Of a DNA stretch of 64,000 nt, positions 43,612-53,710 are shown one piece after another (the stretch's first letter is position 1; every line of letters begins with the position of its first letter). The notes under the pieces are model-generated. The model searched no databases. It saw only the letters and a program-made list of their open reading frames with translations, and was not told the origin of the DNA. The DNA is taken from positions 248,001 to 312,000 of the forward strand of contig NZ_JAESVP010000001.1 in NCBI RefSeq assembly GCF_016765795.1. Direction: 5' to 3'. The DNA is from Fuscibacter oryzae (GTDB taxonomy: Bacteria; Pseudomonadota; Alphaproteobacteria; Rhodobacterales; Rhodobacteraceae). The position numbers and the translations under genes are program-made.

Positions 43612-44310
43612 TTAGGCCAACGCGCCCGCCTTGGCGTGGATGTGGCTGACAAGGCCGGGGTCAAGCCGCAGGCGCGCGGCCAGCAGGGCCAGATAGCCTT
43701 TTTCCACGGCCCCCTCTGGGTCCACAGCCATGACCGAAGCGGCATAGACCTCGGTCGCCTCCTCCTCGGTCGTGGCCAGCTTGACCACATCGCCAATCTC
43801 CAGCGGCGCGGCCAGTTCGTCGGCGATCAGCGCCTGCGCATCCCCGCCAAGGCCAAGGTGCGACAGGCCGCCGGTGATGCGGGCCTGTTCGTCTGCCGTG
43901 ATCTGGCCATCAGCATTGGCAGCCGCGATCATCGCCTTGAGCAGCCGGTGCGACAGGGCATCGGCGGCCTCCTGATCCTGCGGCATGAAGTTGGGGGCGG
44001 GCGGGGGCAACTCAACCGGATCGGCCTGCGTCTCCTGCGCCTGCGCGTCCTTGCCAGCCTTCCAATCCTCATAGGCCTTGTAGGCGAGGCTGCCGATCAG
44101 CGCGGCCCCACCCACCTTGACACCAGTGCCGATCATCCGGCGGCCACCGCCGGTCAGGATCGCGGCCAGAAGGCCGCCGGCAATTGCGCCCTTGGTGGCG
44201 CCCGACTGGTTGTTCCAGGTGGCCTTGGCCTTGCCCAGCATGTCATTCGCGCCCTGACCAGAGGTCAGATCCTTTACCCCACCAATCAGGCTATCAAGAA
44301 AACTGGCCAT
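43612..44310 (-). CDS. DUF533 / TerB-like protein (YebE family)
   Basis: A 232-aa protein. The N-terminus MASFLDSLIGGVKDLTSGQG is followed by a glycine-rich hydrophobic segment (GATKGAIAGGLLAAILTGGG) that probably inserts in or lines the membrane. The C-terminal helical half (LLKAMIAAANADGQITADEQ, EVYAASVMAVDPEGAVEKGY) is the TerB-like fold with acidic motifs. YebE-type proteins are envelope-stress genes in enterobacteria. GGAGGG before the ATG. Convergent with the aldolase. Confidence 0.87.
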   Translation of the reverse strand: MASFLDSLIGGVKDLTSGQGANDMLGKAKATWNNQSGATKGAIAGGLLAAILTGGGRRMIGTGVKVGGAALIGSLAYKAYEDWKAGKDAQAQETQADPVELPPPAPNFMPQDQEAADALSHRLLKAMIAAANADGQITADEQARITGGLSHLGLGGDAQALIADELAAPLEIGDVVKLATTEEEATEVYAASVMAVDPEGAVEKGYLALLAARLRLDPGLVSHIHAKAGALA

Positions 44311-44362
44311 GGAACCCTCCGCTTGGCTGTGCCCATGACTATGTGCATGCCGCGTGACGCAC

Positions 44363-47300
44363 TCAAGACGCGCCCCAGCCCCCCCCGCCCGGCGTCAGCA
44401 TTTCAAAGGCCGCGTCGGCGGAAAGGTGCCGTTCGTCATTGCCATTCAGGGTTTCCACCCGGCCATCTGGCCAGAGAACGCGATTGACGCCACAGGCGCC
44501 GGGCTGACCGCCCGCCATGCCGAAGGGCGGAATTTCACGGCTGCCGCACAGCGTGGTGACGGTGACGGACTCAAGGAATCTCAAGACCCGCCGCGCGCCG
44601 TTGCCGCCGTGATGCTGACCTGCGCCACCAGAGCCTTGGCGGATGCCGAAAACTTCCAGCCGCACGGGGAAGCGGCGTTCCAGAATTTCGGGGTCGGTCA
44701 TGCGGGTGTTGGTCATATGGCTTTGCACCGCGTCGCAGCCGTTGAACCCCGGCCCCGCCCCAGTGCCACCAGCGATGGTTTCGTAATTCTGAAACCGCTC
44801 ATTGCCCCAGACGAAATTGTTCATCGTGCCTTGCCCCGCCGCCAACACGCCCAAAGCGCCATAAAGTGCGTTGCAGGCGGCTTGGGAAACCTCGGTATTC
44901 CCGGCAATCACGGCTGCCGGGGGTGCCGGGTTCAGCATCGAGCCTTCGGGCACGATCAGGGTGATGGGGCGCAGGCAGCCTTCGTTCAGGGGTATGGGTT
45001 TGCCGACAAGGGTGCGGAAGACATACAGCACCACGGCGCGGGTAATGGCGGCGGGGGCATTGTAATTGCCGGAATGCTGCGGGCTGGTGCCGGTGAAATC
45101 CACCACTGCCGTGCGGTCGGCATGGTTGACGCGGATGGCCACGCGTATTTCCTGCCCGGTGTCCATCGGATAGCGGAAACTGCCATCTTGCAGCCGGTCA
45201 ATCACGCCGCGCACCATCGCCTCGGCATTCTGCTGCACATGGGTCATGTAGGCGCGCACCGTATCCGCGCCGTGGCTGTCGCAGACGTTCAGCAACCCGC
45301 GCCGTCCGGTTTCATTGGCCGCAATCTGGGCCTTGAGGTCGGCCATGTTCTGGTCAACCGCCCGGCAAGGATAGGGGCCAGAGGCCAGCAGGGCACGGGT
45401 TTCGCCTTCGGCCAGTTCGCCAGCACGGACAAGGTGGAAGAGGTCGATCAGCACCCCTTCCTCGGCGATGGTTTTCGAGTCGGGCGGGGAAGACCCCGGC
45501 GTCCGCCCACCGATGTCGGCGTGATGGCCACGCGAACCCAGCCAGAAGGCCGGTTCATCGCCGATGAACACCGGGGTGATCACCGTCACATCGGGCAGAT
45601 GGGTGCCGCCGTTGAAGGGGCTGTTCAGCATCCAGGCGTCGCCGGGTTTCGCGGTGCCCTTTGTCGCCGCGATCACGATTTTTACCGCATGCGACATCGA
45701 CCCCAGATGCACCGGCACATGGGGTGCGTTGGCCACCAGATCGCCCGCACCGTCAAAGATCGCGCAGGAAAAATCCAGCCGTTCCTTGATGTTGACCGAC
45801 CAAGAGGTGTTGGCCAGCGTGGCCCCCATCTGATCGGCGATGGACATGAAGAGGTTGTTGAACACCTCTAACAGAACCGGGTCGGCCTGCGTTCCGGCGG
45901 CGGGCGGGCGGGCCTGCGCCTCGGTCCGCTCAAGGATAAGGTTGGCTTGGGCGTCAACGCGGGCGGTCCAGCCGGGTTCGACAACCGTGGTTCCCGTGGC
46001 TTCGCGCAGGATCGCGGGGCCGATGATGCGGGTTGCGGTTCCAAGAGTGGGGCGGTCGTAGAGGGGCACGGCTTGCCACTGGCCGCCGATGAAGATGGTC
46101 AGGTAGTCCAGCGGGTCGGCGGTGCCTTGCTGCGCGGGCGTTTTGGGCAGCGTTGCGCCCTGACCAATCGCCTCAACCGCCAGAAATTCAAACACCAGCC
46201 CCCGTTCGGGCGAGGCAAAGCCGAAACGGGCGCGGTGGGCGTTTTCAAATGCCTGCGCCATGGCTGCGGGCGGGCCAAAGGGCACGGGCAGCGGCTGGTG
46301 CTGGCCCTCGTATCGCAGATGGGCAAGGCGGATGACCTGCGCATCGGTAACGCCCTGTTCGGCCAGCTCGGCGCGGGCCTCGGATTCGAGGTCTGCAATC
46401 CGGGCAGCGGCCTGCGTATGATCGGCCACAGGCGCATCGAACTGGCCTTCACGCAGGGCGCGCAATTCGGCCAGCCCCATGCCAAAGGCCGACAGCACCC
46501 CGGCAAAGGGGTGCAGGAACACCCGGCCCATCCCCAGCGCATCGGCCACGCCGCAGGCATGTTGCCCACCCGCACCGCCAAAGCATTGCAGGGTATAGCC
46601 GGTCACATCATGGCCACGCTGGACGCTGATTTTCTTGATCGCATTCGCCATGTTGTCGATGGCGATGCGCAGGAACCCCTCGGCCACCTGCTCGGGCGGT
46701 TGCGGCGGCTGGCCAGTGGTGGTGGCGACCTGCGCCGCAAGGGCTGCGAACTTTTCGCGCACCACATCCACATCCAGCGGCTGATCCCCACCGGGGCCAA
46801 ACACCGCCGGGAAGTGGGCAGGCGACAGGCGGCCCAGCATCACGTTGCAATCGGTGATCGTCAGCGGCCCGCCGCGGCGGTAACTGGCCGGGCCGGGGTT
46901 GGCGCCCGCGCTTTCGGGGCCAACCTGAAAGCGCCCATCACGGAAGGTGCAGATCGACCCACCACCCGCCGCAACGGTGTGAATATCCATCATCGGCGCG
47001 CGCATCCGCACACCCGCGACCTCGGTTTCAAACGATCGTTCAAATGTGCCTGCGTAATGGCTGACATCGGTGGACGTGCCGCCCATGTCAAAGCCGATCA
47101 ACTGGTTGAAACCAGCCGCCTCGGCGGTTTTCACCATGCCGACGATGCCGCCTGCGGGGCCGGACAGAATCGCATCCTTGCCCTGAAACCTGCCTGCCTC
47201 GGTCAGACCACCGTTTGATTGCATGAACAACAGCCGCCCGGTGGCGCGGCCCATGTCCAGCGCCCCTTCGACCTGCGCCACATAGCGGCGCAGGATGGGC

Positions 47301-47941
47301 GAGAGGTAAGCATCAACCACCGTCGTATCGCCCCGCGCCACCAGCTTGGCCAGACGGCTGACCTGATGGGAAAGGGAGATTTGGGTAAATCCCTCCTCCT
47401 CGGCAATCGCGCCCAGCCGCGCCTCATGCGCGGGGTTCAGCCAGCCGTGCATCAGCGCCACCGCCACGGCGCGGATGCCTGCGGCATGCGCGGTTCGCAG
47501 CGCCGAACGGGCGGCGGCTTCATCCAGCGGGCGGACCTGATCGCCATTGGCGTCAAGACGGCCCGGCACCTCGACCACCTGTTCATAGAGGAGATCGGGG
47601 CGGCGGATGTTCAGGGCAAACAGGTCAGGCCGGGCTTGGGTGCCGATGCGCAACAAATCCCCGAAGCCTTCGGTGATCAGCAGCAACACCCGCTCACCCT
47701 TGCGCTCCAGCAGCGCATTGGTGGCAACGGTGGTGCCCATCTTCACGGCGGAAATCGCGCCTTCGGGCAGGGGATCGGCGGTGCCAAGGCCAAGGCTGTC
47801 GCGGATGCCCTGCACGGCCGCATCGGCATAGCGTTCAGGATTTTCCGACAAGAGCTTGCGGGTCTCCAAGCCGCCATCCGGCCTGCGGGCCACGATGTCG
47901 GTAAAGGTGCCGCCCCGGTCGATCCAGAATTCCCAAGCCAT
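44363..47941 (-). CDS. 5-oxoprolinase (fused HyuA-HyuB, ATP-dependent)
   Basis: A 1192-aa fused hydantoinase A/B protein. The HyuA half opens [20 protein letters not shown] (ATP motif) with [18 protein letters not shown] near 295 and a linker about 690-720; the HyuB half has [54 protein letters not shown] (about 835) and [20 protein letters not shown]. This is the layout of eukaryotic-type OPLAH. It opens 5-oxoproline to glutamate, or a hydantoin. The 16-residue longer start at 47986 lacks a ribosome site; 47941 has one. Confidence 0.9.
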   Translation of the reverse strand: MAWEFWIDRGGTFTDIVARRPDGGLETRKLLSENPERYADAAVQGIRDSLGLGTADPLPEGAISAVKMGTTVATNALLERKGERVLLLITEGFGDLLRIGTQARPDLFALNIRRPDLLYEQVVEVPGRLDANGDQVRPLDEAAARSALRTAHAAGIRAVAVALMHGWLNPAHEARLGAIAEEEGFTQISLSHQVSRLAKLVARGDTTVVDAYLSPILRRYVAQVEGALDMGRATGRLLFMQSNGGLTEAGRFQGKDAILSGPAGGIVGMVKTAEAAGFNQLIGFDMGGTSTDVSHYAGTFERSFETEVAGVRMRAPMMDIHTVAAGGGSICTFRDGRFQVGPESAGANPGPASYRRGGPLTITDCNVMLGRLSPAHFPAVFGPGGDQPLDVDVVREKFAALAAQVATTTGQPPQPPEQVAEGFLRIAIDNMANAIKKISVQRGHDVTGYTLQCFGGAGGQHACGVADALGMGRVFLHPFAGVLSAFGMGLAELRALREGQFDAPVADHTQAAARIADLESEARAELAEQGVTDAQVIRLAHLRYEGQHQPLPVPFGPPAAMAQAFENAHRARFGFASPERGLVFEFLAVEAIGQGATLPKTPAQQGTADPLDYLTIFIGGQWQAVPLYDRPTLGTATRIIGPAILREATGTTVVEPGWTARVDAQANLILERTEAQARPPAAGTQADPVLLEVFNNLFMSIADQMGATLANTSWSVNIKERLDFSCAIFDGAGDLVANAPHVPVHLGSMSHAVKIVIAATKGTAKPGDAWMLNSPFNGGTHLPDVTVITPVFIGDEPAFWLGSRGHHADIGGRTPGSSPPDSKTIAEEGVLIDLFHLVRAGELAEGETRALLASGPYPCRAVDQNMADLKAQIAANETGRRGLLNVCDSHGADTVRAYMTHVQQNAEAMVRGVIDRLQDGSFRYPMDTGQEIRVAIRVNHADRTAVVDFTGTSPQHSGNYNAPAAITRAVVLYVFRTLVGKPIPLNEGCLRPITLIVPEGSMLNPAPPAAVIAGNTEVSQAACNALYGALGVLAAGQGTMNNFVWGNERFQNYETIAGGTGAGPGFNGCDAVQSHMTNTRMTDPEILERRFPVRLEVFGIRQGSGGAGQHHGGNGARRVLRFLESVTVTTLCGSREIPPFGMAGGQPGACGVNRVLWPDGRVETLNGNDERHLSADAAFEMLTPGGGGWGAS

Positions 47942-48118
47942 GCCGCCCCCATCTTTCGGCCCTTGGTGCGGGCCGATCCGCCCCAAGTCAAGCCGAAGCG
48001 TTGCGTGGCGGCCCAGCGCGCCGCACGGTGCCGCCAGCCGGGGTTAACCCATCGCCCCTATTTCTGCCGCCCGAAACAGGTGCGGCGTTACGCCGGAATT
48101 TCAGCGCATGGGTGAGAT

Positions 48119-50407
48119 ATGAACAAGGCGATTACTCAGGGTCTGGTATTGATGCCGCCAGCATTTTCGGCAGGTCTCAACCTGTGGTCGCGAGAAGACG
48201 GATTGCCGGGTCAGGGGTCTTATCTGGCGCAGGCCAATGCCGCCTATGTGCCCTCGGATCAGGATTTCGGCGGCTGTCTGGAGCTGCAAAAGACCACGAC
48301 AACGCAAAAGCTGCGGTGCTTTCAGAACATCCCCTGTCAGCCGAGCCTGTATCTGCGGGTAACGGCCAAGGTAAAGACCATGTCGGGCGCGCTGCCCTCG
48401 GTTGCCATTGCGGGCTGGGCCGGAACCTCGGGCGGCGCGAATGTGACCACAGCCCAGCAGGTCGGGCCAAGTGTGGCGCTGACCGGCTATGGCACGGTGG
48501 TAACGGTGACGGCCATCATCGGGTCGGGCAACCGGCAAGGGGTGGACATGGTCTGGGGCACCGCGCCCGCCTTTGGCCATTTCGGCCTGAACCTGACCGG
48601 CGCGAATGGCGGAATCGTGCGGATCGACGACATCCAGATCGAAGATGTCACCGATGTCTTTCATGCCGAGATGTTCAACTGGGTCGATGTGCGTGATTAC
48701 GGCGCCAAGGGCGACGGCATCACCGACGACCGCGATGCGTTCGAGGCGGCGGATACCGCTGCCGCTGGCCGCACTGTCGTGGTCTCACCCGGCAGCTATT
48801 TCATCGGGTCGAACCTGACCTTTGACAATCCGGTCAAGTTCGAGGGCACCATCACCATGCCCGATGCGGCCCGTCTGGCCTGCACCCATGATTTCGATCT
48901 GGAAACCTATGCCTCTGCCTTTGGCAATGAGCTTTTGGGGTTCAAAAAGGCGCTTCAGGCGCTGTTCTATTTCACCGACCATGTGGAGTTGGACCTTAAG
49001 GGGCGCCGGGTAGAGCTGGACGGCCCAATTGACGTGGCCACCCTGTCGGGGCTTACCAACTTTGCCCAGCGCCGCCTGATCTGCAACGGCCAGTTGACCA
49101 CCCTGCCCGGCACCCCATGGGCCACGGCCACGGTGACCTCAACCGCCACCTATACCACCGCCAACACGCAAAAGCTTACCGGCGTGACCAATATCGCGCA
49201 AATTCCGGTGGGCGCGCGCATCAGCGGCACCGGGGTGGGGCGAGAGGTTTATGTGACGGGGCGCAACCTGGCCACCGCCACACTGGACCTGTCGGCCCCC
49301 TTGGTCGGCGGTTCGGGCACCCGCAGCTATACGTTTGACCGTTACAAATACATGCTGGACTTCTCGGGCTTTGCGCAACTTTCCAAGTTCGAGCTGGTCA
49401 ATCTGGAAATCCTGTGTGGCGGCGATGCCAGCGGCGTTCTTCTGGCCGCAACGGGCAGCACCTTTCGGGTGGCCGATTGCGTGATCAACCGGCCCAAGGA
49501 CCGTGGGATTACCTCTTACAATCAGGGGTGCCAGGGCTTGCTGATCGATGATTGCCAGTTCCTGTCGAACGAACAGGGCGTGCCCGCGCAGACCCGCACC
49601 ACCCTTGCGCTGAACACCAATCAAAACGACGTCAAGATCCGCAACTGCCGCGCGGCCAAGTTCGGCACCACGGTCGTGATGCAGGGCACAGGCAACCTGA
49701 TTTTAGGCAACCACATCTTTCAGGGCGATGACGAACCAACCGGCACCCGCCGCGCCGCCATCGTGCTGACGACGCCTAATTCCATGACCACAATTACCGG
49801 CAACTACATCGACAATTGCTTTGTTGAGCTGACGAACGAACATTCCGACCAGCCTGACTACAATGCGCAATACAGCTTTGGCGGGCTGACCATCACCGGC
49901 AACACCTTTACCGCACAAAGCGTCGGCGCGTGGTTTTCATGGATCGTGGTAACCCCACGCGGCACGGGGCATTTCATCTCTGGCTTGTCAGTGATGGGCA
50001 ATGTGTTTCGCTGCCGCGAAGTGTCGATAGACCGGGTTGAACGGGTCGATACCACCTATGCGCCGCTGGTCTATACCGGGTTCCGCAATGTCATCTTTGA
50101 CGCGAACACCTATAACGGCGTGTCGCAGGAAACCTCTAGCCCGCTTTTGATCGAACATGTTCAGGCCACCGCCAGCGACACTTGGGTGGTGGATGGGGCG
50201 GGCTATATGCCCTTCCTTGGCCGGGCGCGGAATGTGACGGGCGTGGTGCTGGAAGGCGCGCTGACCAATGCGGCCAATGCCACGCAATGGGCGCAGCCCT
50301 ATGCGCTGACCGAACAGGGCGCGTCAGGCGGGCAGGTCAACCTGAAATGGCCCTCGGCGGTCAAGGGGCGGGCGCAGGTGACCATTCGCTGCGACAACCC
50401 TATCTGA
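48119..50407 (+). CDS. Spike-like pectate-lyase-superfamily beta-helix protein
   Basis: A 762-aa protein, no signal peptide. N-terminal about 180 residues (MNKAITQGLVLMPPAFSAGL ... VRIDDIQIEDV) form a lectin-like/attachment region. FNWVDVRDYGAKGDGITDDR (about 184-203) begins the pectate-lyase-3 right-handed beta-helix, which continues with ITGNYI/ITGNTF-type turns (ITGNYIDNCFVELT, GGLTITGNTFTAQ). This architecture is that of phage tail spikes and capsule-degrading enzymes; in R. capsulatus, gene transfer agent head spikes are similar in kind. No phage genes surround it. GGTGAGAT precedes the start. Confidence 0.75.
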   Translation: MNKAITQGLVLMPPAFSAGLNLWSREDGLPGQGSYLAQANAAYVPSDQDFGGCLELQKTTTTQKLRCFQNIPCQPSLYLRVTAKVKTMSGALPSVAIAGWAGTSGGANVTTAQQVGPSVALTGYGTVVTVTAIIGSGNRQGVDMVWGTAPAFGHFGLNLTGANGGIVRIDDIQIEDVTDVFHAEMFNWVDVRDYGAKGDGITDDRDAFEAADTAAAGRTVVVSPGSYFIGSNLTFDNPVKFEGTITMPDAARLACTHDFDLETYASAFGNELLGFKKALQALFYFTDHVELDLKGRRVELDGPIDVATLSGLTNFAQRRLICNGQLTTLPGTPWATATVTSTATYTTANTQKLTGVTNIAQIPVGARISGTGVGREVYVTGRNLATATLDLSAPLVGGSGTRSYTFDRYKYMLDFSGFAQLSKFELVNLEILCGGDASGVLLAATGSTFRVADCVINRPKDRGITSYNQGCQGLLIDDCQFLSNEQGVPAQTRTTLALNTNQNDVKIRNCRAAKFGTTVVMQGTGNLILGNHIFQGDDEPTGTRRAAIVLTTPNSMTTITGNYIDNCFVELTNEHSDQPDYNAQYSFGGLTITGNTFTAQSVGAWFSWIVVTPRGTGHFISGLSVMGNVFRCREVSIDRVERVDTTYAPLVYTGFRNVIFDANTYNGVSQETSSPLLIEHVQATASDTWVVDGAGYMPFLGRARNVTGVVLEGALTNAANATQWAQPYALTEQGASGGQVNLKWPSAVKGRAQVTIRCDNPI

Positions 50408-50444
50408 GATATGGCCTATCTGATGTGGCCTATCTGAAGGGGCC
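50401..50444. repeat. Imperfect tandem repeat over the end of the beta-helix gene
   Basis: Three consecutive units of 16, 14 and 14 bases: TATCTGAGATATGGCC, TATCTGATGTGGCC, TATCTGAAGGGGCC. The first contains the gene's final Ile codon and stop. It fills the 40-bp gap before the convergent HugZ-type gene. Confidence 0.8.
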
Positions 50445-50447
50445 GGT

Positions 50448-50954
50448 TTAAGGCAACCGCAGATCTTCGGCGGTCAGGCGGAAAGCCTTGCCAAACCCCG
50501 CGTTCAGCAGGGCGATCTGCGGCACCAGCCGGACAAAGGCGAAATCGGCGAAATCGACATAAAGTTTCGCCTTGGGATGCGCGGCCAGCCACTGGTCGCG
50601 CATTGCTGTGCGGGCCGGGTCATCGGCCGCGACAAATTCCGCCCGCGCCTGCACCATCAGGCGCGGGTGGGTCAGCGGGTCGCCCCGAAAATCGCCCCGG
50701 TCGCCGACCTCGCCAAGCATCATCGAACACAGCGGGTTGGCGCGCAGCCCGGCGAAATGCGATGCAAGGGCCGAAATCAGTGTGATCGGCCCGCCATCCG
50801 GACCTAGGCCAAAGGCGATACGGCTGATCATCGGGGCCGCCGTTGCCGGATCGGCATAGGCCAGCGCGGCATGGGTCGCGCCTTGCAACAACGACAGGGC
50901 CAGTGCGCGCGCCGCATCATCAGCGGGCTGAACGGGGTCGGGGCGGGTGGTCAT
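50448..50954 (-). CDS. HugZ-type pyridoxamine 5'-phosphate oxidase-family protein
   Basis: A 168-aa split-barrel flavin/heme-binding-fold protein. MISRIAFGLGPDGGPITLIS, LASHFAGLRANPLCSMMLGE, GDFRGDPLTHPRLMVQARAE and AKLYVDFADFAFVRLVPQI are the family's conserved blocks. HugZ-like members degrade heme in some bacteria; without the C-terminal DUF2470 domain this could be any small oxidoreductase. The start at 50954 lacks an obvious ribosome site. Divergent from the SulP gene. Confidence 0.82.
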   Translation of the reverse strand: MTTRPDPVQPADDAARALALSLLQGATHAALAYADPATAAPMISRIAFGLGPDGGPITLISALASHFAGLRANPLCSMMLGEVGDRGDFRGDPLTHPRLMVQARAEFVAADDPARTAMRDQWLAAHPKAKLYVDFADFAFVRLVPQIALLNAGFGKAFRLTAEDLRLP

Positions 50955-51058
50955 GGTGTCGCGGGCCGTTGACAGGGGGCGGGTCCGGGCGTTTGGTAGC
51001 GGTGTTTCATGACGCCCGCCAGCATTTGGCCCTACCTTCCTTTCGGGACAGCCCCACC

Positions 51059-52678
51059 ATGACCCATGCCAGCGATCCGGCGCAACCCGCGGCGGAGTTT
51101 CTGCCAAAGCTCGTCACCACCTTGCGCGAAGGTTACCGTGCCACCGACCTGCGCGCCGATGCCTTGGCCGGGCTGACGGTCGCCATCGTCGCGCTGCCCC
51201 TGTCGATGGCCATCGCCATCGCCTCGGGCGTCGGGCCAGAGCGGGGGCTGTTCACCACCATCATCGGCGGGTTTCTGGTTTCGGCGCTTGGCGGCAGCCG
51301 GTATCAGATTGGCGGGCCAGCGGGTGCCTTCATCGTGCTGGTCGCGGCTTGCGTGGGCCAGATCGGCCTGCCGGGGCTGCTGCTGGCCACCATCCTGTCG
51401 GGGCTGATGCTGGCCGCGCTGGGGCTGTTCCGTCTGGGCACCTATATCCGCTTTATCCCCTATCCGGTCACGGTGGGATTTACCGCAGGCATTGCGGTGA
51501 TCATCTTTTCCAGCCAGATCAAGGATCTGCTGGGCCTGACCCTGCCGGGCAAGGAACCATCTGACATCCTGCACAAGATCCCCGCGCTTTGGGCCGCGCG
51601 CAGCACGCTGACACCGGCGGCGCTGGCCGTGGCGGCAGGCACCATTGCGGTGATTGTCGGGGTAAAGCGGTGGAAACCACAGGCCCCGAACATGCTGATC
51701 GCGGTCGTACTGGCCTCGGTCGCCGCCGCTGTGCTGCATATGCCGGTAGAAACCATCTTTACCCGGTTCGGTGCCCTGCCCCGCGTGCCGCCCGCCCCCA
51801 GCCTGCCGCCCATGGGGGTGCAGGCGGTGCTGGCGGCTCTGCCCTGGGCCATCAGCTTTACGCTGCTGGGGGCGATTGAATCGCTGCTGTCGGCCGTGGT
51901 GGCCGATGGCATGTCAGGCCGCCGCCACCGCCCGAATGCCGAACTTTTGGCGCAAGGCGTCGCCAATGTCGGATCGGCGCTGTTTGGCGGCATCTGCGTG
52001 ACCGGCACCATTGCCCGCACCGCCACCAATGTGCGCGCGGGCAGCCGGGGGCCGGTGTCGGGCATGCTGCATGCGGTTTTCGTGCTGGTGTTCCTGCTGG
52101 TCGCGGCGCCGCTTGCCGGCTTCATCCCGTTGGCTGCCCTTGCCGGGGTGCTGGCCGTCGTCGCCTGGAACATGGTGGAGCGCGAGGCAGTCTGGCAACT
52201 CTTGCGCATATCGCGCGCCGATGCGGTGGTGCTGCTGGTCACATTCCTGCTGGTGGTGTTCCGCGATCTGTCCGAAGGCATCGTGGTGGGCTTTGCCCTG
52301 TCGGGCATCGTCTTCATCCACCGCATGTCGGATGCGACCACCGTCGATCACGCAGCACCCGAGATCGAGGGCGAGGCGGCGAATGGCCAAATCGTCTATC
52401 ACCTGCACGGGCCGTGGTTCTTTGGTGCCGCAGCGCGACTGGGGGCGCTCTTGGATCAGGTGGCCGAAAGCCGCAGCGTCTTTGTCGTCGATTTCACCGA
52501 TGTGCCGCTGATCGATTCTTCGGGAGCGCATGCGATGGAAATGCTGGCGCGCAAGCTGCACCGCAAGGGCGGGCGGCTGTTCCTGATCGGCACAAGGCCG
52601 GATGTGCGCCATGCGCTGCACAAGGCGGGGGTGCATGACCCGCTGGCCCGCTTTGTGCCGAACCTTGCCGCCGTGTAA
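51059..52678 (+). CDS. SulP-family anion permease with STAS domain
   Basis: A 539-aa membrane protein. Membrane domain about 30-400 with LAGLTVAIVALPLSMAIAIA, SALGGSRYQIGGPAGAFIVL and ICVTGTIARTATNVRAGSRG. The C-terminal STAS domain (about 430-539) includes SVFVVDFTDVPLIDSSGAHA, the phosphorylatable Ser loop pattern of anti-sigma-antagonist-like domains. Transports sulfate, bicarbonate or a dicarboxylate; the ion is unknown. Convergent with truA, 11 bp apart. Confidence 0.91.
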   Translation: MTHASDPAQPAAEFLPKLVTTLREGYRATDLRADALAGLTVAIVALPLSMAIAIASGVGPERGLFTTIIGGFLVSALGGSRYQIGGPAGAFIVLVAACVGQIGLPGLLLATILSGLMLAALGLFRLGTYIRFIPYPVTVGFTAGIAVIIFSSQIKDLLGLTLPGKEPSDILHKIPALWAARSTLTPAALAVAAGTIAVIVGVKRWKPQAPNMLIAVVLASVAAAVLHMPVETIFTRFGALPRVPPAPSLPPMGVQAVLAALPWAISFTLLGAIESLLSAVVADGMSGRRHRPNAELLAQGVANVGSALFGGICVTGTIARTATNVRAGSRGPVSGMLHAVFVLVFLLVAAPLAGFIPLAALAGVLAVVAWNMVEREAVWQLLRISRADAVVLLVTFLLVVFRDLSEGIVVGFALSGIVFIHRMSDATTVDHAAPEIEGEAANGQIVYHLHGPWFFGAAARLGALLDQVAESRSVFVVDFTDVPLIDSSGAHAMEMLARKLHRKGGRLFLIGTRPDVRHALHKAGVHDPLARFVPNLAAV

Positions 52679-52689
52679 AAGGCCTTGGT

Positions 52690-53457
52690 TCAGAACGGGT
52701 CGGCCGGATAGCCCACGCCCGTCAGATACAGCCCGTCGGGCGGGGACACCGGCCCGCAAGCCGCGCGGTCGCGCGCCTCCAGCGCCGCCTTCACATCGCC
52801 CGGCGCCCATGCGCCTGCGCCTACCCGCTCCAGCGTGCCCACGATCGAGCGCACCTGATTGTGCAGGAACGACCGGGCGCGCAGGGTAAAGCGGTATTCG
52901 GTGCCGCCCGGATAGGGCAATTCGGCCACCGCAATCTCATCCAGCGTCTTGACCGGGCTTTTCGCCTGACAGATCGAGGCGCGAAAGGTGGTAAAGTCGT
53001 GCAACCCCACCAGATGCGCCGCCCCTTCCCGCATCGCCGCCAGATCCAGCGGGTTCTTCACCTGCCAGACATGCCCCCGGTCATGGGTTGCAGGTGCCCG
53101 CCGCACGACCAGACGGAACAGATAGCGCCGCTCGATGGCCGAAAACCGGGCGTGGAAATCATCGCCCACCCGCGCCACGGCCAGCACCGAAACCGGATGC
53201 GGCCGAAGGTGGTGATTCAGCGCCTCGCCCACGCGAAACGGCTCCCATTCGCGGACCAGATCGCAATGCGCAACCTGCCCGGTGGCATGAACCCCGGCAT
53301 CGGTGCGCCCCGCCGCCGCAATGGTATGCGCCCCCGGCTCCAGCCGCGCCAGTGCCTCTTCGATCACGCCCTGAACCGAGACTTGCCCCTGCGCCTGCCG
53401 CTGCCAACCGGCAAATGGGCCACCGTCATATTCGATTTTCAGGGCATATCTGGGCAT
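52690..53457 (-). CDS. truA: tRNA pseudouridine(38-40) synthase
   Basis: A 255-aa TruA. N-terminal [20 protein letters not shown]; catalytic [20 protein letters not shown] with Asp53; [20 protein letters not shown] about 105; [20 protein letters not shown] near 200. It modifies U38-40 in the anticodon arm of many tRNAs. Full length. Confidence 0.96.
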   Translation of the reverse strand: MPRYALKIEYDGGPFAGWQRQAQGQVSVQGVIEEALARLEPGAHTIAAAGRTDAGVHATGQVAHCDLVREWEPFRVGEALNHHLRPHPVSVLAVARVGDDFHARFSAIERRYLFRLVVRRAPATHDRGHVWQVKNPLDLAAMREGAAHLVGLHDFTTFRASICQAKSPVKTLDEIAVAELPYPGGTEYRFTLRARSFLHNQVRSIVGTLERVGAGAWAPGDVKAALEARDRAACGPVSPPDGLYLTGVGYPADPF

Positions 53458-53494
53458 ACCCCCCGGTTACCCCCACCGCACGGCTCTGTCCATT

Positions 53495-53613
53495 CCCCCC
53501 TCACCCTGACCCTCTCCCCCGAGGGGAGAGGGGGAGGCACGCATCGGGCAGGGCGGGAAGCTGAAAAGGGGGCACTCCCTCTCCCCTCGGGGGAGAGGGT
53601 TGGGGTGAGGGGG
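53495..53613. repeat. Large inverted repeat (CCCTCACCC... type) between truA and ycjX
   Basis: Two 37-bp arms, 53495-53531 and 53577-53613, are nearly complementary with about two mismatches. Each arm also contains a smaller hairpin CTCTCCCC / GGGGAGAG. The 45-bp centre is unrelated. The arm core, ACCCTCTCCCCCGAGGGGAG, is a mobile-looking, REP-like module. It lies between the truA start and the ycjX start. Confidence 0.85.
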
Positions 53614-53710
53614 GCCTCCCACCCGAATTGCCGCACCCCGCCGCCCATTCCCCCTACACATACCCCGCCCCCGCCCCTATCTTGATCTCGCAAGAACCAG
53701 AGCAGCGCCG

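Noticed and set aside
44354-45871. 505-codon plus-strand frame opposite the oxoprolinase
   Set aside because: Shadow of the 5-oxoprolinase reading frame, no ribosome site or family features.
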